Shown piece by piece: positions 26,777-35,006 of a stretch of 58,351 nt of DNA (position 1 is its first letter; every line of letters starts with the position of its first letter). The stretch is from Halolactibacillus halophilus (lineage in GTDB: Bacteria; Bacillota; Bacilli; Bacillales; Amphibacillaceae), in assembly GCF_900115605.1 (NCBI RefSeq), contig NZ_FOXC01000013.1, positions 1-58,351 of the forward strand, written 5' to 3'. The position numbers and the translations under genes were made by a program. The notes below the pieces were generated by a model that was not told the origin of the DNA, made no database searches, and saw nothing but the letters and a program-made list of their open reading frames with translations.

Positions 26777-27124
26777 ATGTTAATACGGTTTAAAAAAACA
26801 ATGGAAAAAATCGCTATGGGATTATTATCGTTCACACCTGAAGAGAAAGATGTAAAAAAACTTCAGGAAACGATTAGACACTATAGTGAAAATCAACAGG
26901 AGGTACTCTTTCTTTGGAAAGAAGCTGAAGATATGATTGGGGCCATTGGTGTACATGTTGATGATGAAGAAAAACAAATTACTATTCAACATGTGAGTGT
27001 AAACCCTTCGCATCGCGATAATGGTATTGGCCAGCAAATGGTACAAGCCTTATGTCAACGCTATGAGTCGTATGAAGTTGTTGGTAACGAACTAACAGAT
27101 GACTTTTTAAGTAAATGTAAATAG
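26777..27124 (+). CDS. ribT: RibT-like GNAT acetyltransferase
   Basis: The 115-aa GNAT-fold protein strongly resembles B. subtilis RibT: MLIRFKKTMEKIAMGLLSF at the start, then MIGAIGVHVDDEE and HVSVNPSHRDNGIGQQM, the acetyl-CoA loop. The substrate of RibT is not established. In B. subtilis it ends the riboflavin operon; here ribDEBAH are absent and ribT stands 55 nt after ppiB with SD AAGGAG. Its retention as an orphan suggests a role independent of riboflavin synthesis. Confidence 0.88.
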   Translation: MLIRFKKTMEKIAMGLLSFTPEEKDVKKLQETIRHYSENQQEVLFLWKEAEDMIGAIGVHVDDEEKQITIQHVSVNPSHRDNGIGQQMVQALCQRYESYEVVGNELTDDFLSKCK

Positions 27125-27130
27125 ACATGT

Positions 27131-27160
27131 AAAATACCACAGGCTGTTCTGTGGTATTTT
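27131..27160. terminator. terminator after ribT
   Basis: AAAATACCACAG (27131-27142) pairs perfectly with CTGTGGTATTTT (27149-27160). Confidence 0.85.
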
Positions 27161-27253
27161 ACTGTCTAACTATAACTATTACCAAATGAACAAACATACA
27201 TAATGAGGGAATGACAGTAGACCAGTGAGCAAGGAAGAAGGTGGGGTGACACA

Positions 27254-27997
27254 ATGCGACAAGTATATAAAGTTGAAACCGATTTATTTGAGGGGCCTCT
27301 CGATTTATTGCTGCACTTGATTAATAAATTAGAAATTGATGTGTATGAATTACCGGTCAGTGAAGTTACCCGGCAATATATGGACTATATTCATACGATG
27401 CAAGAGTTAGAGTTAAATATTGCTAGTGAATATTTGGTTATGGCGGCAACACTCCTACAAATTAAAAGTTCAATGTTATTGCCTAATCCTGAATTAGAAG
27501 ATGAAGTTGAATATGGTGAAGGCGACGATCCAAAAGAAGCGCTTATTGAACGTTTGATTGAATACCGTAAATATAAAGAAGTGGCGAGTGACTTGGAAGA
27601 ACGACAAATAGACCATAAAGAAAGCTATACTCGACCGCCGGTAAAAGTAGACGTGGGTGAAAAAACAGTAGCCAATCAACAAACAGGATCAATTTATGAT
27701 ATGTTAAAAGCCATGCAGAAAGTATTTGACCGTAAAAAATGGACGCAACCGATGACTAGAACGATTGAAAAAATGGATGTCCCCATTAGAAAACGCATGA
27801 GTCAGGTGCTAAATGTCTTAGAGGAAAGACCAGATGGTGTCCCCTTTGATGCCTTATTCCCTTATCCATCCAAAAGTCACATGGTCGTCACGTTTATGGC
27901 TATGCTTGAACTGATGAAAGAAAAGGAAATCTACTGCGTTCAACAAACAACCTTTGATGAATTACTACTCTATCGATGGAGGCAAACTGATGAATGA
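27254..27997 (+). CDS. scpA: segregation and condensation protein A
   Basis: The 247-aa kleisin subunit of the SMC-ScpAB condensin organises and segregates the chromosome. The conserved start YKVETDLFEGPLDLLLHLI and the C-terminal winged helix (VTFMAMLELMKEKEIYCVQQ) are clear. SD AAGGTGGGG. It overlaps scpB by 8 nt. Confidence 0.95.
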   Translation: MRQVYKVETDLFEGPLDLLLHLINKLEIDVYELPVSEVTRQYMDYIHTMQELELNIASEYLVMAATLLQIKSSMLLPNPELEDEVEYGEGDDPKEALIERLIEYRKYKEVASDLEERQIDHKESYTRPPVKVDVGEKTVANQQTGSIYDMLKAMQKVFDRKKWTQPMTRTIEKMDVPIRKRMSQVLNVLEERPDGVPFDALFPYPSKSHMVVTFMAMLELMKEKEIYCVQQTTFDELLLYRWRQTDE

Positions 27998-28574
27998 TCA
28001 ACAATTAACCGGTATTTTAGAAAGTTTACTGTTCGTCTCAGGGTCAGATGGTCTTTCGATTAGACAAGTCAGAACCATACTTGAGATTGACGAAAGTGAA
28101 GCGTTAGCATTACTAAAAAAATTACAAGCAGACTATCAAGAACCTCGTCGTGGCCTTCAGTTAATTGAAGCAGAAGCAACTTACTATTTAACGACAAAAA
28201 AAGATCATGCAGACTACTTGCAATCACTCGTGACGAGTAATAAAAAAAACAAGTTATCACAAGCGAGTCTTGAGACGTTAGCTATCATTGCCTACAATCA
28301 GCCGCTCACCCGATTGGAAATAGAGGAAGTGCGTGGAGTAAAAAGCGATCGACCAGTACAAACCTTATTGTCACGCGGACTTATTGAAGAAGCAGGAAAA
28401 AAAGATACCATCGGTCGACCGCATCTATATAAAACAACGGTCGAATTTCTAACCTATTTTGGTTTAAAATCGATTGAAGAATTGCCACCATTAACGGATC
28501 AACTTGATGATTTAGATTTCAATGAAGAACTTGATTTGTTTTTTAAAGACCCTGAAGATGAAGCGGCAAAATAG
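27990..28574 (+). CDS. scpB: segregation and condensation protein B
   Basis: The 194-aa partner of ScpA has two winged-helix domains: LTGILESLLFVSGSDGLS at the N-terminus, and LETLAIIAYNQPLTR with IEEVRGVKSDRPVQTLL in the second. The ATG at 27990 lies inside the end of scpA behind TGGAGG, so it is translationally coupled. The acidic C-terminal tail is typical. Confidence 0.94.
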   Translation: MNDQQLTGILESLLFVSGSDGLSIRQVRTILEIDESEALALLKKLQADYQEPRRGLQLIEAEATYYLTTKKDHADYLQSLVTSNKKNKLSQASLETLAIIAYNQPLTRLEIEEVRGVKSDRPVQTLLSRGLIEEAGKKDTIGRPHLYKTTVEFLTYFGLKSIEELPPLTDQLDDLDFNEELDLFFKDPEDEAAK

Positions 28575-28832
28575 AATATTATCGCGTTTGAACGAGCTGG
28601 TACCGCTTGTTAATGTGCCCTAACCTGTTAGGTGGCTGCTATTTAGTGGTATAATGGCTTCAGTACTTACAGAAAAAACTGTTTCTCGTGATGAAACAGT
28701 TGTGAATAGGGCGATAATTTGAGAGAATAGAACATAATAAGGATTAAAGTTGCATGTAATGATGGCTGATAAGTCGGTCAACGCATGCTAGCAAGATACG
28801 AAAAAAATGCAGGTAAGATGAAGGGTGAAAAT
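28575..28832 (+). promoter_or_regulatory. rluB upstream region: promoter and structured leader candidate
   Basis: A TATAAT at 28650-28655 (-35 candidate TTAGGT, 16-nt spacer) is followed by a perfect hairpin, AACTGTTTC (28677-28685) against GAAACAGTT (28693-28701), with no T-tail. It would give a leader of about 170 nt before rluB. In B. subtilis ypuI, dacB and spmAB fill this gap; nothing of them is recognisable. Confidence 0.4.
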
Positions 28833-29573
28833 ATGGAACAACATAAAGAACGGTTACAAAAAGTCATTGCACATAGTGGTGTCACATCAAGAAGAAAAGC
28901 AGAAACGATGATTGAAGAAGGTCACGTTAAAGTTAACGGAGAGACTGTTACGACACTCGGTGTTAAAGTAACACCAAGTGACCGAGTAGAAGTGGATGGT
29001 GTGGAGTTAACAAAGGAAACGCGTGTTTACTATTTACTCTATAAGCCACGTGGTGTTATTTCTGCTGTCAGTGATGATAAAGGTAGAAAAGTGGTGACGG
29101 ATTTACTGCCGTTTGTTGAACAACGCGTTTATCCTGTCGGACGGTTAGATTATGATACATCAGGTTTACTATTGCTGACCAATGACGGGGAATTGGCGCA
29201 ATTAATGATGCACCCAAGTTATGAAATGGATAAAGTATACGTCGCAAAGATCAAAGGTGTCCCAACAAAATCAGAATTACAACAATTTAAGCGCGGGATA
29301 AAGTCAGAAGGCGAAGTTCTAAAAGCGGTGAATACAAATATTATTTCAATTAATAAAGAGAAACAGCAATCAATCATTGAAGTGACCTTGCATGAAGGAA
29401 AAAATAGACAAGTGAGACGGATGTTCGAAGCGCTAAATTATCCGGTTATGAAGCTCAAACGAGAACGTTATGGTTTTCTTAGTTTACGTGGGATGACATC
29501 AGGTGATTTTAGAGAGCTCACACCACATGAAGTGAAACAATTGCGTGCACACGCCCTTGATCAACACAAATAG
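28833..29573 (+). CDS. rluB: 23S rRNA pseudouridine synthase RluB
   Basis: The 246-aa enzyme has an N-terminal S4 RNA-binding domain (RLQKVIAHSGVTSRRKAE) and an RsuA/RluB-type synthase domain. The catalytic Asp is in VGRLDYDTSGLLLLTNDG, and HEGKNRQVRRMFEAL is also conserved. It isomerises a uridine in helix 89/90 of 23S rRNA (U2605 in E. coli numbering, from family knowledge). I chose the ATG at 28833 with AAGGGTG; an upstream extension of 16 residues lacks an SD. Confidence 0.92.
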   Translation: MEQHKERLQKVIAHSGVTSRRKAETMIEEGHVKVNGETVTTLGVKVTPSDRVEVDGVELTKETRVYYLLYKPRGVISAVSDDKGRKVVTDLLPFVEQRVYPVGRLDYDTSGLLLLTNDGELAQLMMHPSYEMDKVYVAKIKGVPTKSELQQFKRGIKSEGEVLKAVNTNIISINKEKQQSIIEVTLHEGKNRQVRRMFEALNYPVMKLKRERYGFLSLRGMTSGDFRELTPHEVKQLRAHALDQHK

Positions 29574-29674
29574 AAGCATCAAGGCTGATATGTTGGCTAT
29601 TTAGATACTTTAACATTTATAAAGAGAGAAAAGCTGTTGAAGTGGGCTGGGAGATGTAAGAAAGGGGTAATAAG

Positions 29675-30391
29675 ATGGATACACAACAAACAATACTCGT
29701 CATTGAAGACGAAGACCGCATTCGTAAATTAATTACAATGTATTTAGGTCGTGAAGGCTTTTTAACAACAGAAGCAGCGGATGGAAAAGAAGGGTTATCA
29801 TTAGCGCTAGAAAACGATTATGCGCTAATTATTCTCGATCTTATGTTACCCGAGACGGATGGCATTGATGTATGTAAGGCACTAAGAAAAGAAAAATCAA
29901 CACCTGTCATTATGCTAACAGCAAAAGGGGAAGAAAATCATCGCATTGAAGGATTCGAAGCCGGTGCGGATGATTATGTTGTGAAGCCATTTAGTCCAAG
30001 AGAAGTTGTTCTTAGAGTGAAAGCTTTACTGAGACGATCACCCGATGTTGACCTAACCATTACCGAAACGACGACAAAGAATATTCTTGAATTTGAACAT
30101 ATGAGAATTGATCATGACGCACATAAAGTGACCGTTAAAAATCAAGAACTTACCCTAACACCAAAAGAGTACGAATTATTGTACTTTTTAGCAAGCCATG
30201 AAGAACGTGTGTATGACCGAGAACAGTTATTAAAAGAAGTGTGGAAATATGAGTTTTTTGGTGATTTACGCACTGTTGATACCCATGTGAAACGGTTAAG
30301 AGAAAAATTAAGTAAAATTTCAAAAGAAGCGTCACAAATGATTGTGACGGTTTGGGGTGTTGGTTATAAATTTGAAGTAGATGAACGCTAA
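29675..30391 (+). CDS. resD: ResD-like response regulator
   Basis: The 238-aa OmpR-family regulator has a receiver domain with phospho-acceptor Asp55 in LIILDLMLPETDGI and a C-terminal winged helix (TPKEYELLYFLASHEERVY, then DTHVKRLREKL). In B. subtilis ResD activates resA, ctaA, fnr and nitrate/nitrite respiration under oxygen limitation. Here resABC, normally just upstream, is missing. The stop overlaps the start of resE by one base. Confidence 0.9.
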   Translation: MDTQQTILVIEDEDRIRKLITMYLGREGFLTTEAADGKEGLSLALENDYALIILDLMLPETDGIDVCKALRKEKSTPVIMLTAKGEENHRIEGFEAGADDYVVKPFSPREVVLRVKALLRRSPDVDLTITETTTKNILEFEHMRIDHDAHKVTVKNQELTLTPKEYELLYFLASHEERVYDREQLLKEVWKYEFFGDLRTVDTHVKRLREKLSKISKEASQMIVTVWGVGYKFEVDER

Positions 30392-31983
30392 TGATTACGC
30401 GTTTCTTATCGAGAACAGCGTTAATAGGGATCGGGATAATGCTTAGCGTGTTTATTGCGGTAGCTGTTTGGTTTGAACCAGTGGTGAGACCAATCGCTAC
30501 AAAGCACCATCTAAGTGAATTGACGGGATTTGCTTCAGCTGACTTCTCGGTAGCCTCTTCTGTGACGTTACCAAATGGTCTGTTGATACTGAACCCAGCG
30601 TCAGATGTCTATCAACAACTGACACCAATAACAGAAACAACACTCTCTTACTCAGGGGAAAAGTGGCTTTATGCTGAATCTGATTCACTGATCGTAATGG
30701 AAAAAGAAGGAGCGATGTTAGAGGATGTTAGCTTTTTCCGTCGCATGACACTTGTCGTTTTGACATTTTTTTACCTTGTGATGGTCGTTGTACATTGGTA
30801 CAATGTGAGACGGATTAAAAAAGCGCTCCGACCGTTTCGGGTCCAAGCTTTAGCCTATGCCGAGGGTGACTTTTCAACTCGCATCAAGAATGAAGCGACA
30901 CTAACAAGTGAATTTGCATTAAGCTTCAACCGCATGGCAAGGCAGCTCGATCAACGTATGGTGCAACTAGACCAGCGTAATCAAATATTTAATCATGTAC
31001 TAAATGCGATGAGTGATGGTGTGTTGGCAGTGAATGTTGATAAAGCGATTCTCGTATCGAATAATCAAGCAGAGCGCGTGATGTGTCTATTTCATGATGA
31101 TGCTGCTGAACCAACCAGCATTCCATCTGCCTTCTCACCATTGATTGATCGTGCACGCGATGATAACAACTTAATTAAACACACGGTTGTAAAACATGGC
31201 CGGCACTATGCGATGGTTTTTTCACCACTTGTGAAAAAAGATCAAGTTATTGGTGTCGTTGTGTTGCTCCGTGACGTGACAGAAGAAGTCCAACTTAATG
31301 AACTTAGGGAATTATTCGTGGCCAACGTCTCACACGAACTTAGAACACCCATTTCTTTGTTGCAAGGTTATAGTGAAGCCATTGTTGATGGTGTAGCCGA
31401 AACAAAAGAAGACCAACAAGAGTTGGCGCAAGTTATTTTAGATGAATCAGAGCGAATGGGGCGCTTAGTCAATGATTTGTTAGACTTAGCAAAAATTAAA
31501 TCGGGTCATATTGAATTGAATAAAGAGTGGTATCCGGTTAATGAATTCGTGAAACGTATCACAGGGAAGTTTGCACATAAAGCAAGAGAGACGGATGTGC
31601 AAGTTGAAAGTGATGTCGAGCCTTATATTGGTGCCCTCTTATTTGATTATGATCGTTTAGAACAAGTGTTTACTAATCTCATTGATAATGCTTTACGGTA
31701 TACTGAATCGGGAAAGATTACTGTGCGTGTATCCAAACAAACTAAAATGATTACTTTCGATGTAATAGACACTGGCGCCGGCATGGATGCAGCTAATTTA
31801 CCATTTTTATTCGAGCGTTTTTATAAGGCGGATAAGGCGCGAACGCGTAATAAAACGGGCACTGGCCTCGGTCTTGCGATTGCAAAAGAGATGGTTGAAG
31901 CACATGCTGGTACGATTAGTGTGAAAAGTGAGGTTGGACAAGGGACAACGTTTACGATTACTTTACCGATTATCGATGAATAA
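30391..31983 (+). CDS. resE: ResE-like sensor histidine kinase
   Basis: This 530-aa kinase is shorter than B. subtilis ResE (about 590 aa), mostly because of a compact extracytoplasmic loop. Order: TM1 (about residues 10-28), loop of about 90 residues, TM2 (about 122-142), HAMP, PAS (about 205-300), HisKA with His315 in VSHELRTPISLLQGYSEA, and HATPase with NLIDNALRYT, DTGAGM and GTGLGLAI. The phosphorylation-site segment is nearly identical to ResE. The input signal must differ from, or be retained apart from, respiration if the strain is fermentative. Confidence 0.9.
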   Translation: MITRFLSRTALIGIGIMLSVFIAVAVWFEPVVRPIATKHHLSELTGFASADFSVASSVTLPNGLLILNPASDVYQQLTPITETTLSYSGEKWLYAESDSLIVMEKEGAMLEDVSFFRRMTLVVLTFFYLVMVVVHWYNVRRIKKALRPFRVQALAYAEGDFSTRIKNEATLTSEFALSFNRMARQLDQRMVQLDQRNQIFNHVLNAMSDGVLAVNVDKAILVSNNQAERVMCLFHDDAAEPTSIPSAFSPLIDRARDDNNLIKHTVVKHGRHYAMVFSPLVKKDQVIGVVVLLRDVTEEVQLNELRELFVANVSHELRTPISLLQGYSEAIVDGVAETKEDQQELAQVILDESERMGRLVNDLLDLAKIKSGHIELNKEWYPVNEFVKRITGKFAHKARETDVQVESDVEPYIGALLFDYDRLEQVFTNLIDNALRYTESGKITVRVSKQTKMITFDVIDTGAGMDAANLPFLFERFYKADKARTRNKTGTGLGLAIAKEMVEAHAGTISVKSEVGQGTTFTITLPIIDE

Positions 31984-31993
31984 TTAAAAAATT

Positions 31994-32140
31994 TATAAAC
32001 GGGTGTATAACAGGGAAATTGGTGAGAGTCCAATACTGTCCTCGCAACTGTAAATAGTATCGAACGGAACAATAACCACTGTGTAAATCACGGGAAGGGT
32101 TCTTAGTAGCAAACTATAAGTCAGTAGACCTACCCTTTTA
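31994..32140 (+). promoter_or_regulatory. cobalamin (B12) riboswitch
   Basis: The conserved adenosylcobalamin core is present in order: TAACAGGGAA (32009-32018), GGTGAGAGTCC (32021-32031), TGTCCTCGCAACTGTAAA (32037-32054), a CACTGTG segment with CACGGGAAGGG (32089-32099) and AAGTCAGTAGACCT (32118-32131), the B12-box equivalent. A GGGT/ACCC closing stem surrounds it. It precedes a vitamin-uptake pair, which fits. Confidence 0.93.
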
Positions 32141-32176
32141 TTTTATTATAGACAAGGCTTCGAGGGTTGAGCGTTT

Positions 32177-32225
32177 CACCTAGGGAGAGCTCTAGGCGTT
32201 TAATTCTCCAAAAAAATGGAGGAAT
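32177..32225 (+). promoter_or_regulatory. riboswitch expression platform sequestering the SD
   Basis: TTCTCC (32204-32209) can pair with the SD GGAGGA (32218-32223) across an A-rich loop, closing the ribosome site. The same TCTCC can instead pair with GGAGA (32184-32188), in the loop of a CCTAG/CTAGG hairpin, releasing the SD. There is no T-run, so control is probably at translation initiation. The switching model is inferred. Confidence 0.6.
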
Positions 32226-32230
32226 GACTG

Positions 32231-32611
32231 ATGAAAAAATGGTTATGGAGTTTATTAGTAGCTTTACTACTGGTGACTGGATGCGGTGATGCATCAGGAA
32301 ATGAAACAACAGAAATCACAGATCCTATTGATGTCGAGATGATTATTAGCCTCGATCATGATGCTGAACGATTAGTGGATGAGACACTCACAGTGAATGA
32401 TGGTGCGGTGCTACTTGACGTATTATCAACGCATTATGATATTGAAAAGACGAGTGAAGGTTTTATTCAAGCCATTGAGGGTCATGCTCAAACATCATCC
32501 GAATTTTGGCTGTTTGATATGAATGGCGCTCCGAGTGAAGTTGGCGCAGGCAACGTGGAGCTTCAAGACGGTGATGAAGTTCATTTTGATTTGCATGCGT
32601 GGGAAGGGTAA
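32231..32611 (+). CDS. DUF4430 lipoprotein, probable cobalamin-binding component
   Basis: The 126-aa protein has a lipoprotein signal (MKKWLWSLLVALLLVTGCG, lipobox LVTGC, lipidated Cys18) and one DUF4430 / transcobalamin-like domain (VNDGAVLLDVLSTHYDIE, SEFWLFDMNGAPSEVGAG). It would be anchored outside the membrane. B12 riboswitch control and the downstream S component suggest it captures cobalamin or a corrinoid. The following gene overlaps its stop by one base. Confidence 0.83.
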   Translation: MKKWLWSLLVALLLVTGCGDASGNETTEITDPIDVEMIISLDHDAERLVDETLTVNDGAVLLDVLSTHYDIEKTSEGFIQAIEGHAQTSSEFWLFDMNGAPSEVGAGNVELQDGDEVHFDLHAWEG

Positions 32612-33114
32612 TGCGACTCTCGACGTACAGACTAACGCTCATCGCTGTGTTGGCAGCGATGGCGACCGTTGGTCGTTTCTTTATGCAACATATCCCAAAT
32701 GTACAACCCGTTACCGCGATTATTATTTTATCAGCTTTTTTTTTAGGCCCTTTATCAGGTTTTTTAATTGCTTTTATTACGACTTACTTAACGAACTTAG
32801 CCCTTGGTATGGGGATTTGGACACTATGGCAAATCCTTGCTTGGTCTCTGATTGGTATTATTTCAGGTTTACTCGGTAAGATTATTCATCGCCGGGCGCT
32901 TGTGTTTTTAACTATCTTCGGTTTTTTAAGCGGCTTTTTATTTGGTTTCTTTTTTTCGCTCATTAACTATATTGTCACAGGTAAGTTTTTAGCTTATTAT
33001 TTACTTGGATTACCACTGGATTTTTACCACGCCTTAAGTAATGTTCTTTTTATCTATTTACTTTATCGACCATTCGCGCGCCTTTTCGCACGTGAATTGA
33101 CACGTCATAACTAA
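32611..33114 (+). CDS. ECF transporter S component, probable cobalamin specificity
   Basis: This 167-aa integral membrane protein has about six hydrophobic segments and the S-component N-terminus RLTLIAVLAAMATVGRFFM. The family AxxxA-like start binds the EcfT coupling protein. ATG at 32611 overlaps the lipoprotein stop (TAATG) behind GGGAAGGG. Under a B12 riboswitch it is best explained as a CblT/CbrT-like vitamin-B12 S component using a shared EcfAA'T module encoded elsewhere. Precursor uptake is an alternative. Confidence 0.82.
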   Translation: MRLSTYRLTLIAVLAAMATVGRFFMQHIPNVQPVTAIIILSAFFLGPLSGFLIAFITTYLTNLALGMGIWTLWQILAWSLIGIISGLLGKIIHRRALVFLTIFGFLSGFLFGFFFSLINYIVTGKFLAYYLLGLPLDFYHALSNVLFIYLLYRPFARLFARELTRHN

Positions 33115-33140
33115 CGAAAAAAATAAACTTACATAATAGA

Positions 33141-33166
33141 TGTAACGTTTTTAATTATAGAACGAC
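33141..33166 (+). promoter_or_regulatory. ECF-sigma (SigX-type) promoter of sigX
   Basis: TGTAAC (33141-33146), a 16-nt spacer and CGAC (33163-33166) match the SigX/SigW promoter class, implying autoregulation of sigX. Confidence 0.75.
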
Positions 33167-33195
33167 TAATTTAGGGAAACAGGGGGTCTCACTAT

Positions 33196-33717
33196 ATGAA
33201 GACCACATTTGATTATTTATATGACACCTATCATACCGACGTCTATCAATATATCTTCTACTTAGTGAAGAATCATCAAGTAGCAGAAGACCTCATTCAA
33301 GAAACATTTATTAAAGTGTTAAAAGCACATAAACAGTTTCGCGGGGAAAGCAGTGAAAAAACATGGTTGTTTTCGATTGCGAGACATACGGTAATGGATC
33401 ATTTTAGAAAACAACAACGCGAGAAAAATAAGTGGTTCGGCTTGTTTAATAAAAATGACGAGTGGCAACAAATTGAAGGAAAAGAGCCGTTGCCGGAGGA
33501 ACTCCTAATTCTTGCAGAAGAACAACAACTCCTTTACCGCAAATTAGATTTACTTACACTTGATCAAAAAAATGTCATTATTCTGCGGTTTATTCAATCG
33601 ATGTCGATTCATGATACGTCGCGTATTTTAGAGTGGACGGAAAGTAAAGTGAAAACAACACAACACCGTGCCATTAAGAAATTACATCAATTATTAACGA
33701 ACAAAGAGAAAGGGTGA
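33196..33717 (+). CDS. sigX: RNA polymerase ECF sigma factor SigX
   Basis: The 173-aa group-IV sigma factor has region 2 (HQVAEDLIQETFIKVLKAH, FRGESSEKTWLFSIARHTV) and region 4 (LTLDQKNVIILRFIQSMSI, WTESKVKTTQHRAIKKL). In B. subtilis SigX controls surface-charge and cell-envelope genes and is paired with RsiX. It lies after resE there; here a B12-uptake pair intervenes. SD AGGGGG. Confidence 0.92.
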   Translation: MKTTFDYLYDTYHTDVYQYIFYLVKNHQVAEDLIQETFIKVLKAHKQFRGESSEKTWLFSIARHTVMDHFRKQQREKNKWFGLFNKNDEWQQIEGKEPLPEELLILAEEQQLLYRKLDLLTLDQKNVIILRFIQSMSIHDTSRILEWTESKVKTTQHRAIKKLHQLLTNKEKG

Positions 33718-33722
33718 GGAAA

Positions 33723-34940
33723 ATGCACAAATATGATGACCAAGATCAAAAAATCATCGATCAGTTAAGTGACTTTCCTCACGTGCAGTCAAAGCTATCA
33801 AAGGCTGCTTTCTATGATGAGATTAATAGTGAAATGACACCGAATCACAAAAAAACAATGAGAAAAAAGAAGATCTTTTTCCCGGCGCTTTTAACGGCCG
33901 CTGTTTTAGCTATCGTGTTTGTCATCCTAAAAGATCAGATTTTCCCACCACAAATGGAACAAGCGATGAACGACGACGTTGCATTAGAAACAGCTGAGAA
34001 TACTCGCATGACAGATGATAGAAGTGAAGAGGCTTTAGAGGGTGTGATGTTAAAAGATGAAATCATGACGTTTAATAACCCAATGTATCAAACAGATGAT
34101 TTCTCAAATGTTAAGGGCCACCATGTTATTGTGCCAAGTGATGAGGCCGCTGATTTAAAACAGATAACAGTAGTAGCGATGGATACTTCTGTGATGTACC
34201 CCGTCCCATTGACGGTAATTGACCAACAAGGTGATTCCGTGAATTTTTATAATGAACAATTAGCTTCATTTGATTTTAATCAGCTCGGCTTAACGGGTGA
34301 AACGTTTGATTTTGGGGTGTTTTCACAAGGGGATCAATCGGTGACACTCACAATTAATTCTGAATTAGTTTCGATTGATAGTTCAGCCCAAGCGACAATG
34401 TTTAATCAAACATTGCGTTATATGTTTCAAGATGATTATGGTCGTGTATTTATTGAAGGTGCGAACGGGGAAGCTATTGAATTAGGTCCATTTGGTACTG
34501 TTGATCAGTTCGATCTTGATCGGGTTCAGAAATTAAGTTACAAGTATGTCCGCACATCATCCGGTCACAAGTTTATGGTGCCAGTAGAAACAACATTGAC
34601 CGGTGAAACATTTATTACGATAGATGAAGCACTTGTTGATATGCAAGAGCCAGTTCCAGACTTTAATATTGAAGCTGCCATTCCTGAAGGAGTGACTTAT
34701 ACCCTAGACCTATCAAATGAGGGCGAAGTTAAACTGACATTCGATTCTCATGATGGTCTAGGAGATAATGCTGAAACAACCGATATGTTTGAGGCAATTT
34801 TGATGACCGCTAAAAGTTTTGATTTTAATCACGTCGTGATTTCTATGGAAGATATAGATATAAATCAGGTGGGGCCTTACTTACTAGATACAGCCTTAGA
34901 GTTGCCTGTTGCAATTAATCCAGTAACTATAAATCAATAA
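33723..34940 (+). CDS. rsiX: RsiX-like anti-sigma factor
   Basis: The 405-aa single-pass membrane protein has an N-terminal cytoplasmic part of about 50 residues for SigX binding and a TM helix near 52-72 (IFFPALLTAAVLAIVFVIL). A large acidic extracytoplasmic domain follows. Sequence similarity to RsiX is weak by eye; identity rests on position directly after sigX and topology. ATG at 33723 is preferred with AAAGGGTGAGG; a GTG nine bases upstream is possible. Confidence 0.8.
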   Translation: MHKYDDQDQKIIDQLSDFPHVQSKLSKAAFYDEINSEMTPNHKKTMRKKKIFFPALLTAAVLAIVFVILKDQIFPPQMEQAMNDDVALETAENTRMTDDRSEEALEGVMLKDEIMTFNNPMYQTDDFSNVKGHHVIVPSDEAADLKQITVVAMDTSVMYPVPLTVIDQQGDSVNFYNEQLASFDFNQLGLTGETFDFGVFSQGDQSVTLTINSELVSIDSSAQATMFNQTLRYMFQDDYGRVFIEGANGEAIELGPFGTVDQFDLDRVQKLSYKYVRTSSGHKFMVPVETTLTGETFITIDEALVDMQEPVPDFNIEAAIPEGVTYTLDLSNEGEVKLTFDSHDGLGDNAETTDMFEAILMTAKSFDFNHVVISMEDIDINQVGPYLLDTALELPVAINPVTINQ

Positions 34941-34962
34941 TAGCAGATAGGTTTGTCTGATA

Positions 34963-35002
34963 AAAAAGCGTGCACCGATGATATTGTCGGTACACGCTTT
35001 TG
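34963..35002. terminator. bidirectional terminator between rsiX and fer
   Basis: AAAAGCGTGCACCGA (34964-34978) pairs with TCGGTACACGCTTTT (34987-35001), with one mismatch. It serves the converging rsiX and ferredoxin genes. Confidence 0.9.
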
Positions 35003-35006
35003 TTCA

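Noticed and set aside
28597-28625. GGTACCGC-like stretch suggesting a T-box antiterminator
   Set aside because: The T-box consensus and a specifier stem are not present, and the downstream gene rluB is not a T-box target.
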